Shown here: one piece after another, positions 33,133-43,890 of the stretch | How the letters are laid out: each line of letters opens with the position of its first letter | Position numbering within the stretch: the first letter of the stretch is position 1 | NCBI GenBank assembly: GCA_034440635.1 | Contig: JAOTON010002130.1 | Location: 568,501-632,500 of the forward strand | DNA: 64,000 nucleotides | Source of the DNA: Lepas anatifera | Lineage: Eukaryota; Arthropoda; Thecostraca; Lepadidae | Direction of reading: 5' to 3' | Made by a program: the position numbers and the translations under genes | The notes under the pieces: generated by a model | Databases searched by the model: none | Seen by the model: only the letters and a program-made list of their open reading frames with translations | What the model was told of the DNA's origin: nothing

Positions 33133-36100
33133 ACTGACAAGGCACGGACGGCATCACTCGGCACGGTACGGAGAGCATCACACGGCACGGTGCAGGAGCA
33201 TCACACGGCACGGTGCAGGAGCATCACACGGCAGGTTGCAGGAGCATCACACGGCACGGTGCAGGAGCATCACACGGCAGGTTGCAGGAGCATCACACGG
33301 CACGGTGCAGGAGCATCACACGGCACGGTGCGGGGGACATCACACGGCACGGTACGGGGAGCATCACACGGCACGGTACGGGGAGCTTCACACGGCACGG
33401 TGCAGGAGCATCACACGGCACGGTACGGGGAGCATCCCACGGCACGGTACGGGGAGCTTCACACGGCACGGTGCGGGGGACATCACACGGCACGGTACGG
33501 GGAGCATCCCACGGCACGGTACGGGGAGCATCACACGGCACGGTCCAGGACCATCACACGGCACGGTACGGGGAGCATCCCACGGCACGGTACGGGGAGC
33601 ATCACACGGCACGGTCCAGGAGCATCACACGGCACGGTGCAGGAGCATCACACGGCACGGTCCAGGAGCATCACACGGCAGGTTGCAGGAGCTTCACACG
33701 GCACGGTGCAGGAGCATCACACGGCACGGTACGGGGAGCATCACACGGCACGGTACGGGGAGCTTCACACGGCTCGGTGCGGGGAGCATCCCACGGCACG
33801 GTGCGGGGGAGCATCACACGGCACGGTGCAGGAGCATCACACGGCACGGTACGGGGAGCATCCCACGGCACGGTACAGGGAGCATCACACGGCACGGTCC
33901 AGGAGCATCACACGGCACGGTGCAGGAGCATCACACGGCACGGTACGAGGTGAGTGTCACACGGCACGGTACGGGGAGCTTCACACGGCACGGTACGGGG
34001 GGCATCACACGGCAAGGTAGGGGGAGCTTCACACGGCACGGTACGGGGAGCATCACACGGACGGTGCAAGAGCATCACACGGCACGGTACGAGGTGAGTG
34101 TCACACGGCACGGTACGGGGGGCATCACACGGCAAGGTCGGGGGAGCTTCACACGGCACGGTACGGGGGAGCATCACACGGCACGGTGCAGGAGCATCAC
34201 ACGGCACGGTCCAGGAGCATCACACGGCACGGTACGGGGAGCATCACACGGCACGGTGCGGGGAGCTTCACACGGCTCGGTGCAGAAGCATCACACGGCA
34301 CGGTACGGGGAGCATCACACGGCACGCTACGGGGAACTTCACACGGCTCGGTGCGGGGGACATCACACGGCACGGTCCAGGAGCATCACACGGTGCGGGG
34401 AGCTTCACACGGCTCGGTGCAGGAGCATCACACGGCACGGTACGGGGAGCATCACACGGCACGGTACGGGGAGCATCAAAAGGCACGGTACGGGGAGCAT
34501 CACACGGCACGGTACGGGGGAGCGTCACACGGTACGGTGCAGGAGCATCAGACGGCACGGTGCAGGAACGTCACACGGCACGGTACGAGGTGAGTGTCAC
34601 ACGGCACGGTACGGGGGGCATCACACGGCAAGGTAGGGGGAGCTTCACACGGCACGGTACGGGGAGCATCACACGGCACGGTGCAGGAGCATCACACGGC
34701 ACGGTACGGGGTAAGTGTCACACGGCACGGTACAGGGGGCATCACACGGCACGGTACGGGGTAAGTGTCACACGGCACGGTACGGGGGCATCACACGGCA
34801 CGGTGCGGGAGCATCACACGGCACGGTGCAGGAGCATCACACGGCACGGTGCAGGAGCATCACACGGCACGGTACGGGGTAACACCACACGGCACGGTAC
34901 GGGGGAACACTACACGGCACGGTGCAGGAGCATCACACGGCACGGTACGGGGAGCATCACACGGCACGGTGCAGGAGCATCACACGGCACGGTACGGGGA
35001 GCATCCCACGGCACGGTGCAGGAGCATCACACGGCACGGTGCAGGAGCATCACACGGCACGGTGCAGGAGCACCACACGGGACGGTGCAGGAGCATCACA
35101 CGGCACGGTACGGGGGGAACACCACACGGCACGGTGCGGGGGAACACTACACGGCACGGTGCAGGAGCATCACACGGCACGGTACGGGGGAGCATCACAC
35201 GGCACGGTGCAGGAGCATCACACGGCACGGTACGGGGAGCATCCCACGGCACGGTGCAGGAGCATCACACGGCACGGTGCAGGAGCATCACACGGCACGG
35301 TGCAGGAGCACCACACGGCACGGTGCAGGAGCATCACACGGCACGGTGCAGGGAGCGTACACGGCACGGTGCGGGGAACACCACACGGCACGGTACGGGG
35401 GGAACATCACATGGCACGGTGCAGGAGCATCACACGGCATGGTACTGGGATCGTCACACGGCACGGTATGGGGGGAACACCACACGGCACGGTACTGGGG
35501 GAGCGTCACACGGCACGGTACGGGGAGCATCACACGGCACGGTGCAGGAGCATCACACGGCACGGTACGGGGGAGCACCACACGGCACGGTCCAGGAGCA
35601 TCACACGGTGCGGGGGGCATCACACGGCACGGTACGGGGAGCATCACACGGCACGGTACGGGGAACACCACACGGCACGGTACGGGGGAACATCACATGG
35701 CACGGTGCAGGAGCATCACACGGCATGGTACTGGGATCGTCACACGGCACGGTATGGGGGGAACACCACACGGCACGGTACTGGGGGAGCGTCACACGGC
35801 ACGGTACGGGGAGCATCACACGGCACGGTACGGGGAACACCACACGGCACGGTACGGGGGGAACATCACATGGCACGGTGCAGGAGCATCACACGGCATG
35901 GTACTGGGATCGTCACACGGCACGGTATGGGGGGAACACCACACGGCACGGTACGGGGAGCATCCCACGGCACGGTGCAGGAGCATCACACGGCACGGTG
36001 CAGGAGCATCACACGGCACGGTGCAGGAGCACCACACGGGACGGTGCAGGAGCATCACACGGCACGGTACGGGGGAACACCACACGGCACGGTGCGGGGG

Positions 36101-36775
36101 AACACTACACGGCACGGTGCAGGAGCATCACACGGCACGGTACGGGGAGCATCACACGGCACGGTGCAGGAGCATCACACGGCACGGTACGGGGAGCATC
36201 CCACGGCACGGTGCAGGAGCATCACACGGCACGGTGCAGGAGCATCACACGGCACGGTGCAGGAGCACCACACGGCACGGTGCAGGAGCACCACACGGCA
36301 CGGTGCAGGAGCATCACACGGCACGGTACGAGGGGAGCGTCACACGGCACGGTACGGGGAGCATCACACGGCACGGTGCAGGAGCATCACACGGCACGGT
36401 ACGGGGGAGCACCACACGGCACGGTCCAGGAGCATCACACGGTGCGGGGGGCATCACACGGCACGGTACGGGGAGCATCACACGGCACGGTACGGGGAAC
36501 ACCACACGGCACGGTACGGGGGGAACATCACATGGCACGGTGCAGGAGCATCACACGGCATGGTACTGGGATCGTCACACGGCACGGTATGGGGGGAACA
36601 CCACACGGCACGGTACTGGGGGAGCGTCACACGGCACGGTACGGGGGAGCGCACACGGCACGGTACGGGTTGCATCACACGGCACGGCACGGGGGAGCGT
36701 CACACGGCACGGTACGGGGGACATCACACGGTACGGGGGTATCACACGGCACGGTACGGTACGGGGGGCATCCTG
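33133..36775. repeat. Large 23/24-bp array (CACGGCACGGTACGGGGAGC type)
   Basis: About 155 units contain CACGGCACGGT followed by GCAGGAGCATCA or ACGGGGAGCATCA, with point variants and small indels. The unit is free of stop codons in several frames and its length is not a multiple of three, so frames of 466, 652, 690 and 904 codons arise by composition. A distinctive stretch (GGCATGGTACTGGGATCG) recurs at about 35437, 35722, 35894 and 36557 within longer near-identical blocks, showing higher-order duplication. It lies in intron 2 of the aldolase-like gene. Confidence 0.97.
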
Positions 36776-36877
36776 GACAACGGACATCATTCAATATCTC
36801 GGGAATATGTGACGGAGCCTCAGGAAACAAAAACTAATGTCTTCCTTAGCACTCACCACACCTTTGGACACCAAATG

Positions 36878-37060
36878 TGACGCTTATCACGCGCAGTAAC
36901 GAGGGTCTGAGCCACTTTCGCCTTAATGGGAGGGGGCGCAGGCACACCTCCTACTAGCTGGAAACCGCGCTAGCTAGCGGAAAACGATAGAGTGTTATGT
37001 AGTCTGGCCTAAGTTTTAAGGAGAGTTCCCAAAATCTTGTTTTGTCAGGTCAAATCGGAG
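36878..37060. mobile_element. Decayed TTAA element end (CACGCGC type)
   Basis: TTATCACGCGCAGTAACGAG then GGTCTGAGCCACTTTCGCC matches the end at 63752 (CACGCGCATTGACGGGGTCT, GAGCCACCTTCG). The TTAA is mutated to TTAT. It follows the large array almost directly. Confidence 0.6.
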
Positions 37061-37610
37061 GCCAGGAGAAGCATGAACATGTCACCACAGGAATACCATG
37101 GCATGTAATAAAAATGAAGTCTGATTGCTTGATTTATTGATGTCCTAGTTTGAAATTGTCAAAAAACATATTGAAATGTTTACTGTTGACCTATGATCAG
37201 TTCACGTGATTTGATAATAATAGCATTGAAAAGTGATATATTTTTCCTTGGGAAATTATATTTTGGGTGTTGGCACTCCGTTATGAAAAAATTTGAAAGT
37301 TTTTTTCCAAATTAATGACATTTTTTAATTATTATTGCAAGTGCAACGTGCCGAAGCATTGAATCATATCCGTCCTAGCAACCCTCGATGGGCCTGATAT
37401 GGAAATTAAATTTTCAGAGATGACCTTCAAAGAATACAATAACTCATAATATAACACTATCTTTCCACTTTCGTATGTTTTACATGCTCCCCAAGGGGGA
37501 AGTGAAATTCACCCCTGCTGATTTTTCCAAATAACACAAGAACCAATAAACGCAGACCAACACAACGTACAGTACCTTAATCCCAATTGGTTTCAGGCAC
37601 CTGACCGACA
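37061..37610. other. Intronic sequence without recognised features
   Basis: AT-rich, no domain or repeat recognised. It may be the rest of the TTAA element whose left end lies at 36878. Confidence 0.5.
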
Positions 37611-38140
37611 GACTGGAAAAGCAGGGTATTAAAGAAAGGGCAGAGCAGAAGAGACACAGGCAGGACAGGTGAGGCGCATGGCCGGGTGGACGAGAAGGAG
37701 GCCCAACAGATCGGAACAGAAGAAAGGCGAAGAAATGGGGAGGTGATAAGAGGCACGGAAGGAAAGGGAAGGGCAGGATAGAAGTATTGACGGTGGGAAG
37801 GCGCGGAGGCAGCTTAAAGAAGAGCAGGCCGCACGAGAACGAGAACCGGACAGGCGAGAGACAGACGTACAAAATAATAATAAAACGAACAAATGGGGAA
37901 GGGCCAGGGCATATCAAGGTAAGGGCAAGTCTGGCGAGAGGTATTTCAGGGCAGACAGGAGGGCAGTGCGGTTGAGGGGACGGCAAGGTACGCAAAGGCA
38001 TGGTTAGTGTAGACTAGAAAAATTGCAGCCCAAACGAAAAGGAGAGTAGATGCTGGTTGGAAAGAGACGGGAGGGCAGAGGGTGGCCAGGAAGGCGAAGG
38101 AGAGGGTAGGACAGACAAGGAGGAGGGTAGGGCACATGAG
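37611..38140. repeat. Purine-rich (AG) tract on the + strand
   Basis: About 500 bp in which the + strand is mostly A and G, with irregular GGGCAGGAC/GGAGGGCAG motifs. The - strand 173-codon frame rich in Pro, Ser, Leu and Phe follows from this and has no family resemblance. Confidence 0.6.
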
Positions 38141-38384
38141 CGGGAACAAAAAAAATCCGGACACAGGCATCGCCGGCCAAACCTCTCAATTTGTCACCTG
38201 TGCGTTGGTATGGAGAAGCTCGGCACCAGCCGCGTGCTTCTCGCTCTGGGGCGCGGTGACAGCCTGGAGACATGCTGGCTGTGCAGTCCAGAGCAGCAGA
38301 CTACAATGCTACATTCTCCTCATGCGTTAAGCGCGTACTGGGCCCCATATCATAAAAGGTGTTACTTAGGCTAATAGCGTAGAA

Positions 38385-38768
38385 CAGTGGTGGATCCAGG
38401 GGGGCAAAAAAGGCATTTGCCCCCAAACGGAAAAGCTCGGGGCAAAACTATGTTTTTACCCCCCCCAGTGATCGACATCCCTTTTTCCCCCGACTCCTTT
38501 TTAGTTTATAAGCAAGATTCTGGTGCTTTAACTCTCAACTCTAAACAGAACCAGTCAAGTTCAGTGTAAATATTGAGCCTCGGACCGGAAAAAGTATCTC
38601 TAGCTCATATTTTTCAACCCGTGACGTTTTCTTGCTTTTCGCCTCAAATACCCAAAATTGAAAAATTCTACCGGCAAGTGATATTGTAGCGCAGCTTGCA
38701 CGGCGTGACGTTTTTTCGACTTTTGACTGGTTTGCCCTTCCCAAACCCACCGGCTAGATCCGCCACTG
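38385..38768. mobile_element. hAT-type MITE, 384 bp, with exact target duplication
   Basis: Ends CAGTGGTGGATCCAG and inverted CTAGATCCGCCACTG are flanked by an exact 8-bp duplication GCGTAGAA (38377-38384, 38769-38776). The interior is noncoding. The terminal motif resembles CAGAGGCGGATCC of the 228-bp family but the interiors differ. Confidence 0.85.
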
Positions 38769-39003
38769 GCGTAGAAGTAGCATAATGCAGCGTAGAAAGT
38801 GGAGGGTAGACCACGATCTTGTGACACCACAATCTTGTTTCATAAAATGCAGCGTAAAATACAACCATTTTCAAAGTTTCGCTGCTGTAAACTACGCTGT
38901 ACTGGAATGCAGCGTAGAACATTTACAATCCTGCTTGAGGCCCCTAGCTCGGTCCCTTGTGCCGGTAACCGTATTTAGATAGCATACGGAAGATATGTAA
39001 ATC

Positions 39004-39052
39004 TGGGCGCGATATAGCCTAGATGCTGAAAGCGCCCTATAAACTCCAATAC
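39004..39052 (+). mobile_element. LINE/SINE 3' end fragment
   Basis: GGGCGCGATATAGCCTAGAT then GCTGAAAGCGCCCTATAAAC matches the 3' end type at 4904-4968 and 26890-26945. Confidence 0.55.
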
Positions 39053-39879
39053 GCACGGATATGTAAATCTCGTTGCACTCCTTTCCAAATTACCAAACAA
39101 TATCAAATAGAGACAAGCGGCCTTGCAGATTTCGAATCTGGTATTCAGGTCAACGAAAGGTCACTGCGCATTCGCACTGGAACTAATGATAACAGAGGCT
39201 ATCACAGCAACCTACGTGTCGATTTTCTTGGAATTTTGTGAGCAGGAGAATGGCACCAAATGTAAACCAAAGATGTTGTCATATTGAAGCTGCTCTGCGC
39301 ATGTGTAGTAGCAATTCTCAAAATAAGCCTTAAAGGTGAGGATATTTCAGATGAGCACATGAACAGAGGGAAAGCCAATATGCTTAAAACTAGCATGATA
39401 GTTTTGTCACCCTTGGTAGCTACAAAGGTCAGTGCGTATGCGCATTAGAGCTTGTGGTCATGGAGGCTACCTCAGGAGCCGATAGATCGATTTGGCTTGA
39501 AGTTTTCGAGTAAGGGCAAGATATTATCTGCTAATCCCAATTGGCGGCATTATGACGCTGAATTCTAAGGAATAATAGGCTATGGGGGATAATTTAGACC
39601 AGATGAACACACGGCAAACCAACATGCTTCAGTCCATTATTCTAGCATCTTCCCTCTCTTTGTTAAGCCTTTACTTAACAGAAAATAAGTTTTCTATGTG
39701 TGTATATTTCCGTGATGATGTTAGCAGAGGACAAACGTGATGCAGTGTGCAGATACATGCTCAATTGGCAAAAAATTGAGTTCCACAGGGAAGTGAATAG
39801 CTTTATTATGAGACAATTAAGCATTATGTTTTCGACAATGATTTGTTGTAAACATAATACTACTGAAACGAATTGCTTG

Positions 39880-39963
39880 CTAATCGAACTTTTTGGCCAA
39901 CGTACATTGTCATCGGCTTCTCCTGCGCCGGAGGGACACCTGCCGAGGCCGCAGGCCGAGGTT
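39880..39963 (+). mobile_element. SINE 3' segment (same family as 28.8 and 57.6 kb)
   Basis: TGCTAATCGAACTTTTTGGC, then CATTGTCATCGGCTTCTCCT and CACCTGCCGAGGCCGCAGGC. It lies beside the aldolase-like gene's second exon, within intron 2. Confidence 0.65.
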
Positions 39964-40200
39964 ATGGTAGGAGTGTCCGTGTGTGTAGGTCTGCTTATGT
40001 CGGCAGGTGTGTCTGTCATGATAGGTCGGTCGGTGTTTGTAGGTGTGTTTGTGTTGGTAATTGTGTCGGTGTTGGTGGGTGTGTAGGATTGTCTGTGTGT
40101 GTAGCTGTATCTGCGTTGGTAGGTGCGTTTGAGTGTGTAGGTAAGTCTGTGTTGATAGGATGGTGCGTGGGTGTACTGTTTGGTCGGGCCTGTCTGTGTG
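39964..40200. repeat. Degenerate GTGTGTAGGT minisatellite
   Basis: Irregular 12-24-bp units of GTGTTGGTAGGTGTGTCTG character lie directly past the donor of the aldolase-like second exon. Confidence 0.75.
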
Positions 40201-40218
40201 CAGGGTGGGGCCAGTTAC

Positions 40219-40379
40219 CTGAGCCATGCTGGCGCGCTCCAGGTAGTAGGTGTCGTCGAAGGTCTGGGCTACAGACGGTCCCACCACCAGCACGCCGTGG
40301 TTAGCCATGAAGAGTACCGAGCTGTGCTCTCCCAGCTGGTGGCCCAGCCTGCGGCCTTCCTCCAGAGCCGTGGCCAGAC
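40219..40379 (-). CDS. Class II aldolase/adducin-domain protein, second exon (third metal His)
   Basis: The exon lies between a gaccag acceptor and a gtaact donor. It encodes GLATALEEGRRLGHQLGE, then SSVLFMANHGVLVVGP and AQTFDDTYYLERASMAQ. The NHGVLVVG strand carries the third metal-ligand His of the class II aldolase fold, and the FDDxYYLERA helix is typical of the family. The exon begins with two bases of the Gly codon (phase 1 needed), while the upstream exon at 40687-41193 ends at phase 0. The protein alignment across the junction is otherwise continuous (SYDNHYA to GLATAL). The intron is 307 bp. The one-base disagreement may be a sequence error or a real defect. Confidence 0.85.
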
Positions 40380-40686
40380 CTGGTCACCAGTGGTGGCAAC
40401 ATCATTATACACAACTGACTGTGGTCTCAGTGGTCAGCCAAGGCGACAGCTCGTGTTGACACTTAGATGGCGGCTAGGTGCAATATTTCTACCAATTTTT
40501 CTTCTAAATTTGTTCCGTTTTGGCATTGGGCATAGTGGCCACTAGGGGCCTGAATTAATAATAGTATCCTTTCAGTTTTGTTTCCATTACGTTTTATCCT
40601 TGCCTTGTTCATGCACCCTTGACCTTCTATCCCCCATTTGGGCCAAAAGATATCAATAATTGCGTAACATCCACGTGGGACTTAAC

Positions 40687-41193
40687 TGCGTAGTGGTTGT
40701 CGTAGCTGACCCGACCCCAGAAGCGCAGACTGTTCTGGTGCACCATCTTCAGGCTGGGCTGCTGCAGACAAGCCAGTGTGGTGGCGTACGGCATGTGGGT
40801 GTGGAACACGCAGTCGGTCTGCGCACCGGGCCGCGACTGCCGCAGGCCCAGGTGGATGGAGAAGGCGCTTGTCTCCACCTCGCATGTGCCCTCTACCACC
40901 TGGCCGGCCAGGCTGACGCCGATCAGTGACTCGGGGGTGACCTCTGAGAAGGCCTGGTGCAGCGGCGCCAGCAGCATCACCTGACCCTCGCCACTACGAG
41001 CCGGTGCCATGGCGCTCAGGTGGTTGCAAATGCCTTCGTTGAGGCCGAGCTTGTCCAGACCGCGATAGGCGATGGCCAGTTGGCGGCGGATGTCGCTGTT
41101 TTTGGTGACCGCCTCCGCTGTGGAGAGTCCTCGCCAGAAACCCTTTGTCATCCGCACTACCAAGCACTGCTGAAGCGGAAGACGTGTGCTCAG
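40687..41193 (-). CDS. Class II aldolase/adducin N-terminal domain protein, main exon
   Basis: On the - strand this exon follows a ttttcacacag acceptor at 41194 and ends at a gttaag donor. It encodes about 169 residues, with an internal Met (MTKGFWRGLS) near residue 15; a 5' exon probably exists. It contains the class II aldolase core: LGLNEGICNHLSAM, the QVMLLAP strand, SAFSIHLGLRQSRP, and the metal-binding His-x-His in VFHTHMPYATTLA. This resembles the 'putative aldolase class 2 protein' group of bacteria and invertebrates more than true adducins, which carry long tails. In fuculose-phosphate aldolase the catalytic Glu lies in an SSEW-like motif; here that site reads SAFS, so the metal site is kept but aldol chemistry is doubtful. 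The substrate is unknown. The gene lies antisense inside the SOSS-B intron. Confidence 0.88.
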
Positions 41194-41384
41194 CTGTGTG
41201 AAAAGTCAGGCCGGCTTCCTAGTGATCATAATGATTTTGATGCAATGCACTTAGCACCTGAAACTTAAACTGGCGTGGCATCTTTTCGAAAGTCAAAAAT
41301 AAAAATAATAATAAAGCGATTGTATTTATGGAGTGTAAACTTGCCAGGGAGGCACCACTTTTGTGTGCCAAACCTATCAGGTGG

Positions 41385-41500
41385 GCCGCAAATCTCTAGG
41401 AGTGTGGAAAGCGACGCGCCTCCCATTTAAAATCGCTTGAATTTATTTGCAAAAACAGAGGGGAGGCCCAATCGAACTCACCAGGCGGTGAGGGATTATG
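41385..41500. repeat. Repeat copy shared with 59.33-59.44 kb
   Basis: AAAGCGACGCGCCTCCCATT and AAAATCGCTTGAATTTAT, then AGGCCCAATCGAACTC and GGCGGTGAGGG, recur in diverged form at 59330-59440. Confidence 0.45.
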
Positions 41501-41851
41501 CTGCGGAAAGTGTTTTTGTAGTTCTTGCGTGGTAGGGTTTTTTTTTAGGAATAAATATGTCTAAAATTTCAAGCGGCCTACAAATGTCCACTAAATGTTT
41601 TCCGAAGTGCTTTGTCCGAAATTCAGACTTGAGTATATTATCATCGCCCTCTATTGGTGTACTGTTGTATTGATTGACTTCAGCTGTAACTGGGTTTACA
41701 CGTGCCTGCTGCTGATAAACCCGAATACATGAAATAAAATAACAGGTGCCTAGGCTGCCATGGCTTATCACTGATCTACCTACATTACCATTGCAGAATA
41801 TAAACAGGATAGCACGGTGTGGATGTGTGCGTTTTTGGTTGGGTAATACGA

Positions 41852-42000
41852 TATGCATAGGCGTAGGAACGGGGGAGGGGCAGGGGGCTACTGCCCCACC
41901 CCCCCCACTTTTCTGTGGTGGCCCCCCCCCAACGGAGACAAGAATATCCACAACTGTAATATCAAGCAAGAAACTCAAACTGGTCCGATAGCTTGCCCCA
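41852..42000. mobile_element. Transposon end, GGCGTAGGAACGGGGG type
   Basis: GCATAGGCGTAGGAACGGGG followed by GGGGCAGGGGGCTACTGCC and ACTGTAATATCAAGCAAGAA. A second copy is at 43752-43890, and an inverted end with GTTCCTACGCCCCTG at 48879-48893. CAGGGGCGTAGG-type ends suggest a hAT-like DNA transposon. Confidence 0.5.
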
Positions 42001-42039
42001 GAAACCCCTTAAACTTAGATGTGCCCCTAAACTAAGCTG

Positions 42040-43750
42040 AGGTCCTATGAGTCGATTTTAAGGCCCTCTGAGCTGTTCAGACTCCCTGAACTGGCCTCTG
42101 ATGCCATACGAGCTAATCTGGCCCCTTGAGCTGAACTGAGAGCCACTGAGATGGTTTGGGCAGTATGAACTGTTCTAGGATCCCTCAGCTGAGCTAGGAG
42201 CCTTGACCTTGAACGGGGCCCCTTGAGTTGGCCAGACCCTATATCCGCCGACTTGGAGGGGCCCCAGAACTGAGCTGGGACCGAAAAGTTCACTTTGTCC
42301 CCTGAGCTAATCTGGGTCCTCTGTGCTGCACTAGAGGTCCTAAACTTATATGGGGCCCCTGCACAGTAAAAGAGCCCCTGACCGGAACTTGGGTGTTGTA
42401 GGCCTTAATTGGAACCCTGAACTGTTCTGGAACCCTATATATGCCGACAAGGGGCCCCTAAGCTGATCCGGGCCCTAAGCTAATCTGGTCATCAGAGCTA
42501 ATATGGGCCCCTGTGTTGAACTGAGGGCCCCTGAGATGGTCTGGAACCCCCTATAAGGCTTTACAGCTACTGAACTGGCGGCCGTGAGCTTGAAAGGGCC
42601 CCTTGAGATGTTTGAGACTCTATATCAGCCACCCTGAATAATAATAATTTTTGGGGTTTAACGACGCACCAACTGCCAGGGTGTTATGGCGTCGCCAACT
42701 CTCACCCTGTTGGAAGGGATTTTGGGGATCAGATCGACTTCTTCAGAGGCTCCGCCGGGACTTGAGCCCGGGATCGGTTGCTTAGAAGACAAGGGTGCTA
42801 TCCACTAAGCCACCTCATCCGCTATCAGCCACCCTGGGGCCCCTAAGCTGAGCTGGGCCTTAAACTTAGCTGGGTACCCTTGTGCTTAACTGGGGCCTCT
42901 GATCTGTTATGTGGGCCCCTGAACTCTTCTAGGCTACCTGGGCTAAGCTGGGGGCCTTGAGCTTGAATGGAGCCCACTGAGCTGGTATGAGACGGGACCC
43001 TATATCAGCCGATCTGGGGGCCCCTGGACTGAGCTAGGCCTTAAGCTAGTCTGGGCACCCCTGTGCTCAACTGGGCAGCCCCTGAACTGGTCTGGGGCCC
43101 CTGGGCTGAACTGAGGGCCATGAGCTTGAATGGCCTTTTGAGCTGTTCTGAGACCTTACATAAGCCACTCTGCCCCCCCCAGCTGAACTGTGGTCCTTAG
43201 CCTATCTGGGTAGCCCCTGTGCTTAACTGGGGCCTCTGAGCTGTTATGGGGGCCCCTGAACTCTTCTAGGGCCCCTGGGCTAAGCTGGGGGCCGTGAGCT
43301 TGAATGGAGCCCCTGATCTGGTATGAGACGGGACCCTTTATCAACCGATATGGGGCCCCTGAGCTGAGCTGGGCCTCCAAAGATAATCCGGGGCCCCGTG
43401 TGCTGATCAAGGGCTCAGAGCTGGTCTGGGGCCCCTGAACTGTTCTAGCGTCACTGAGCTAAGCTGGGATCCGTGAGCTTGAACAGGCCCTTTGAGCTGT
43501 TTTCAGACCCTGGATAAGCCGACCTGGGGACCTCTGAGCTGAACCGGGCCCCTAAGTTAATCTGGCACCCTGTGCGAATCTGGGGCTCCCCTGTGCTGAA
43601 CTTCTAGGGGCCCTGTGCTTATGTTGGGTCCATTGATAAGCTGATCCCGAGGCCAATGCACTGGTCTGGGCCCCCTGAGCTGAATGATTTGGGTTCCTCA
43701 GCCATGGTGTGGACCTTGGGGCCCTCCAAGATAATTTGGCAGCCCCTGGG
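42040..43750. repeat. Degenerate GC-rich minisatellite (GGCCCCTGAGCTGAACTGGG type)
   Basis: Units of roughly 25-35 bp built on CCCCTGAGCTG/GAGCTTGAATGG diverge strongly but keep a period. It is flanked at both ends by copies of the GGCGTAGGAACGGGGG transposon end and interrupted by a SINE at 42637-42822. Confidence 0.8.
42637..42822 (-). mobile_element. tRNA-derived SINE, 186 bp, exact target duplication
   Basis: On the - strand the head GGTGGCTTAGTGGATAGCAC is an A-box and CCGGGCTCAAGTCCCGG a B-box within a perfect T-stem. The body continues GAGAGTTGGCGACGCCATAA and ends GTTAAACCCCAAAAATTATT. The 14-bp duplication TATCAGCCACCCTG (42623-42636, 42823-42836) shows insertion by LINE-type target-primed reverse transcription. 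A second copy is at 46864-47055. Confidence 0.92.
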
Positions 43751-43751
43751 C

Positions 43752-43890
43752 GGCATAGGAACCGGGGGTCAGGGGATACTATCCCCCTTTGTGGTGGCCC
43801 CCGCAAAGAATATACAAACATCAGCAACTGTAATATAGAACAAGAAACCCAAACGGGCCCGATAGCCTGCCTGGGAAAGTTCCATTTCCG
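43752..43890. mobile_element. Second copy of the GGCGTAGGAACGGGGG-type transposon end
   Basis: GGCGGCATAGGAACCGGGGG, GTGGTGGCCCCCGCAAAGAA and ACTGTAATATAGAACAAGAA parallel 41852-42000 with about 15-20% divergence. Confidence 0.55.

Noticed and set aside
33190..36880. Frames of 246-904 codons (HTARYGEHHTAR, ITRHGTGS, SHGTVRG repeats)
   Set aside because: Three frames of the same stop-free tandem unit. The array lies in an intron of a gene on the opposite strand, with no start context and no domain.
37480..38001. 173-codon - strand frame
   Set aside because: Composition effect of a purine-rich tract; no domain and no splice or start support.
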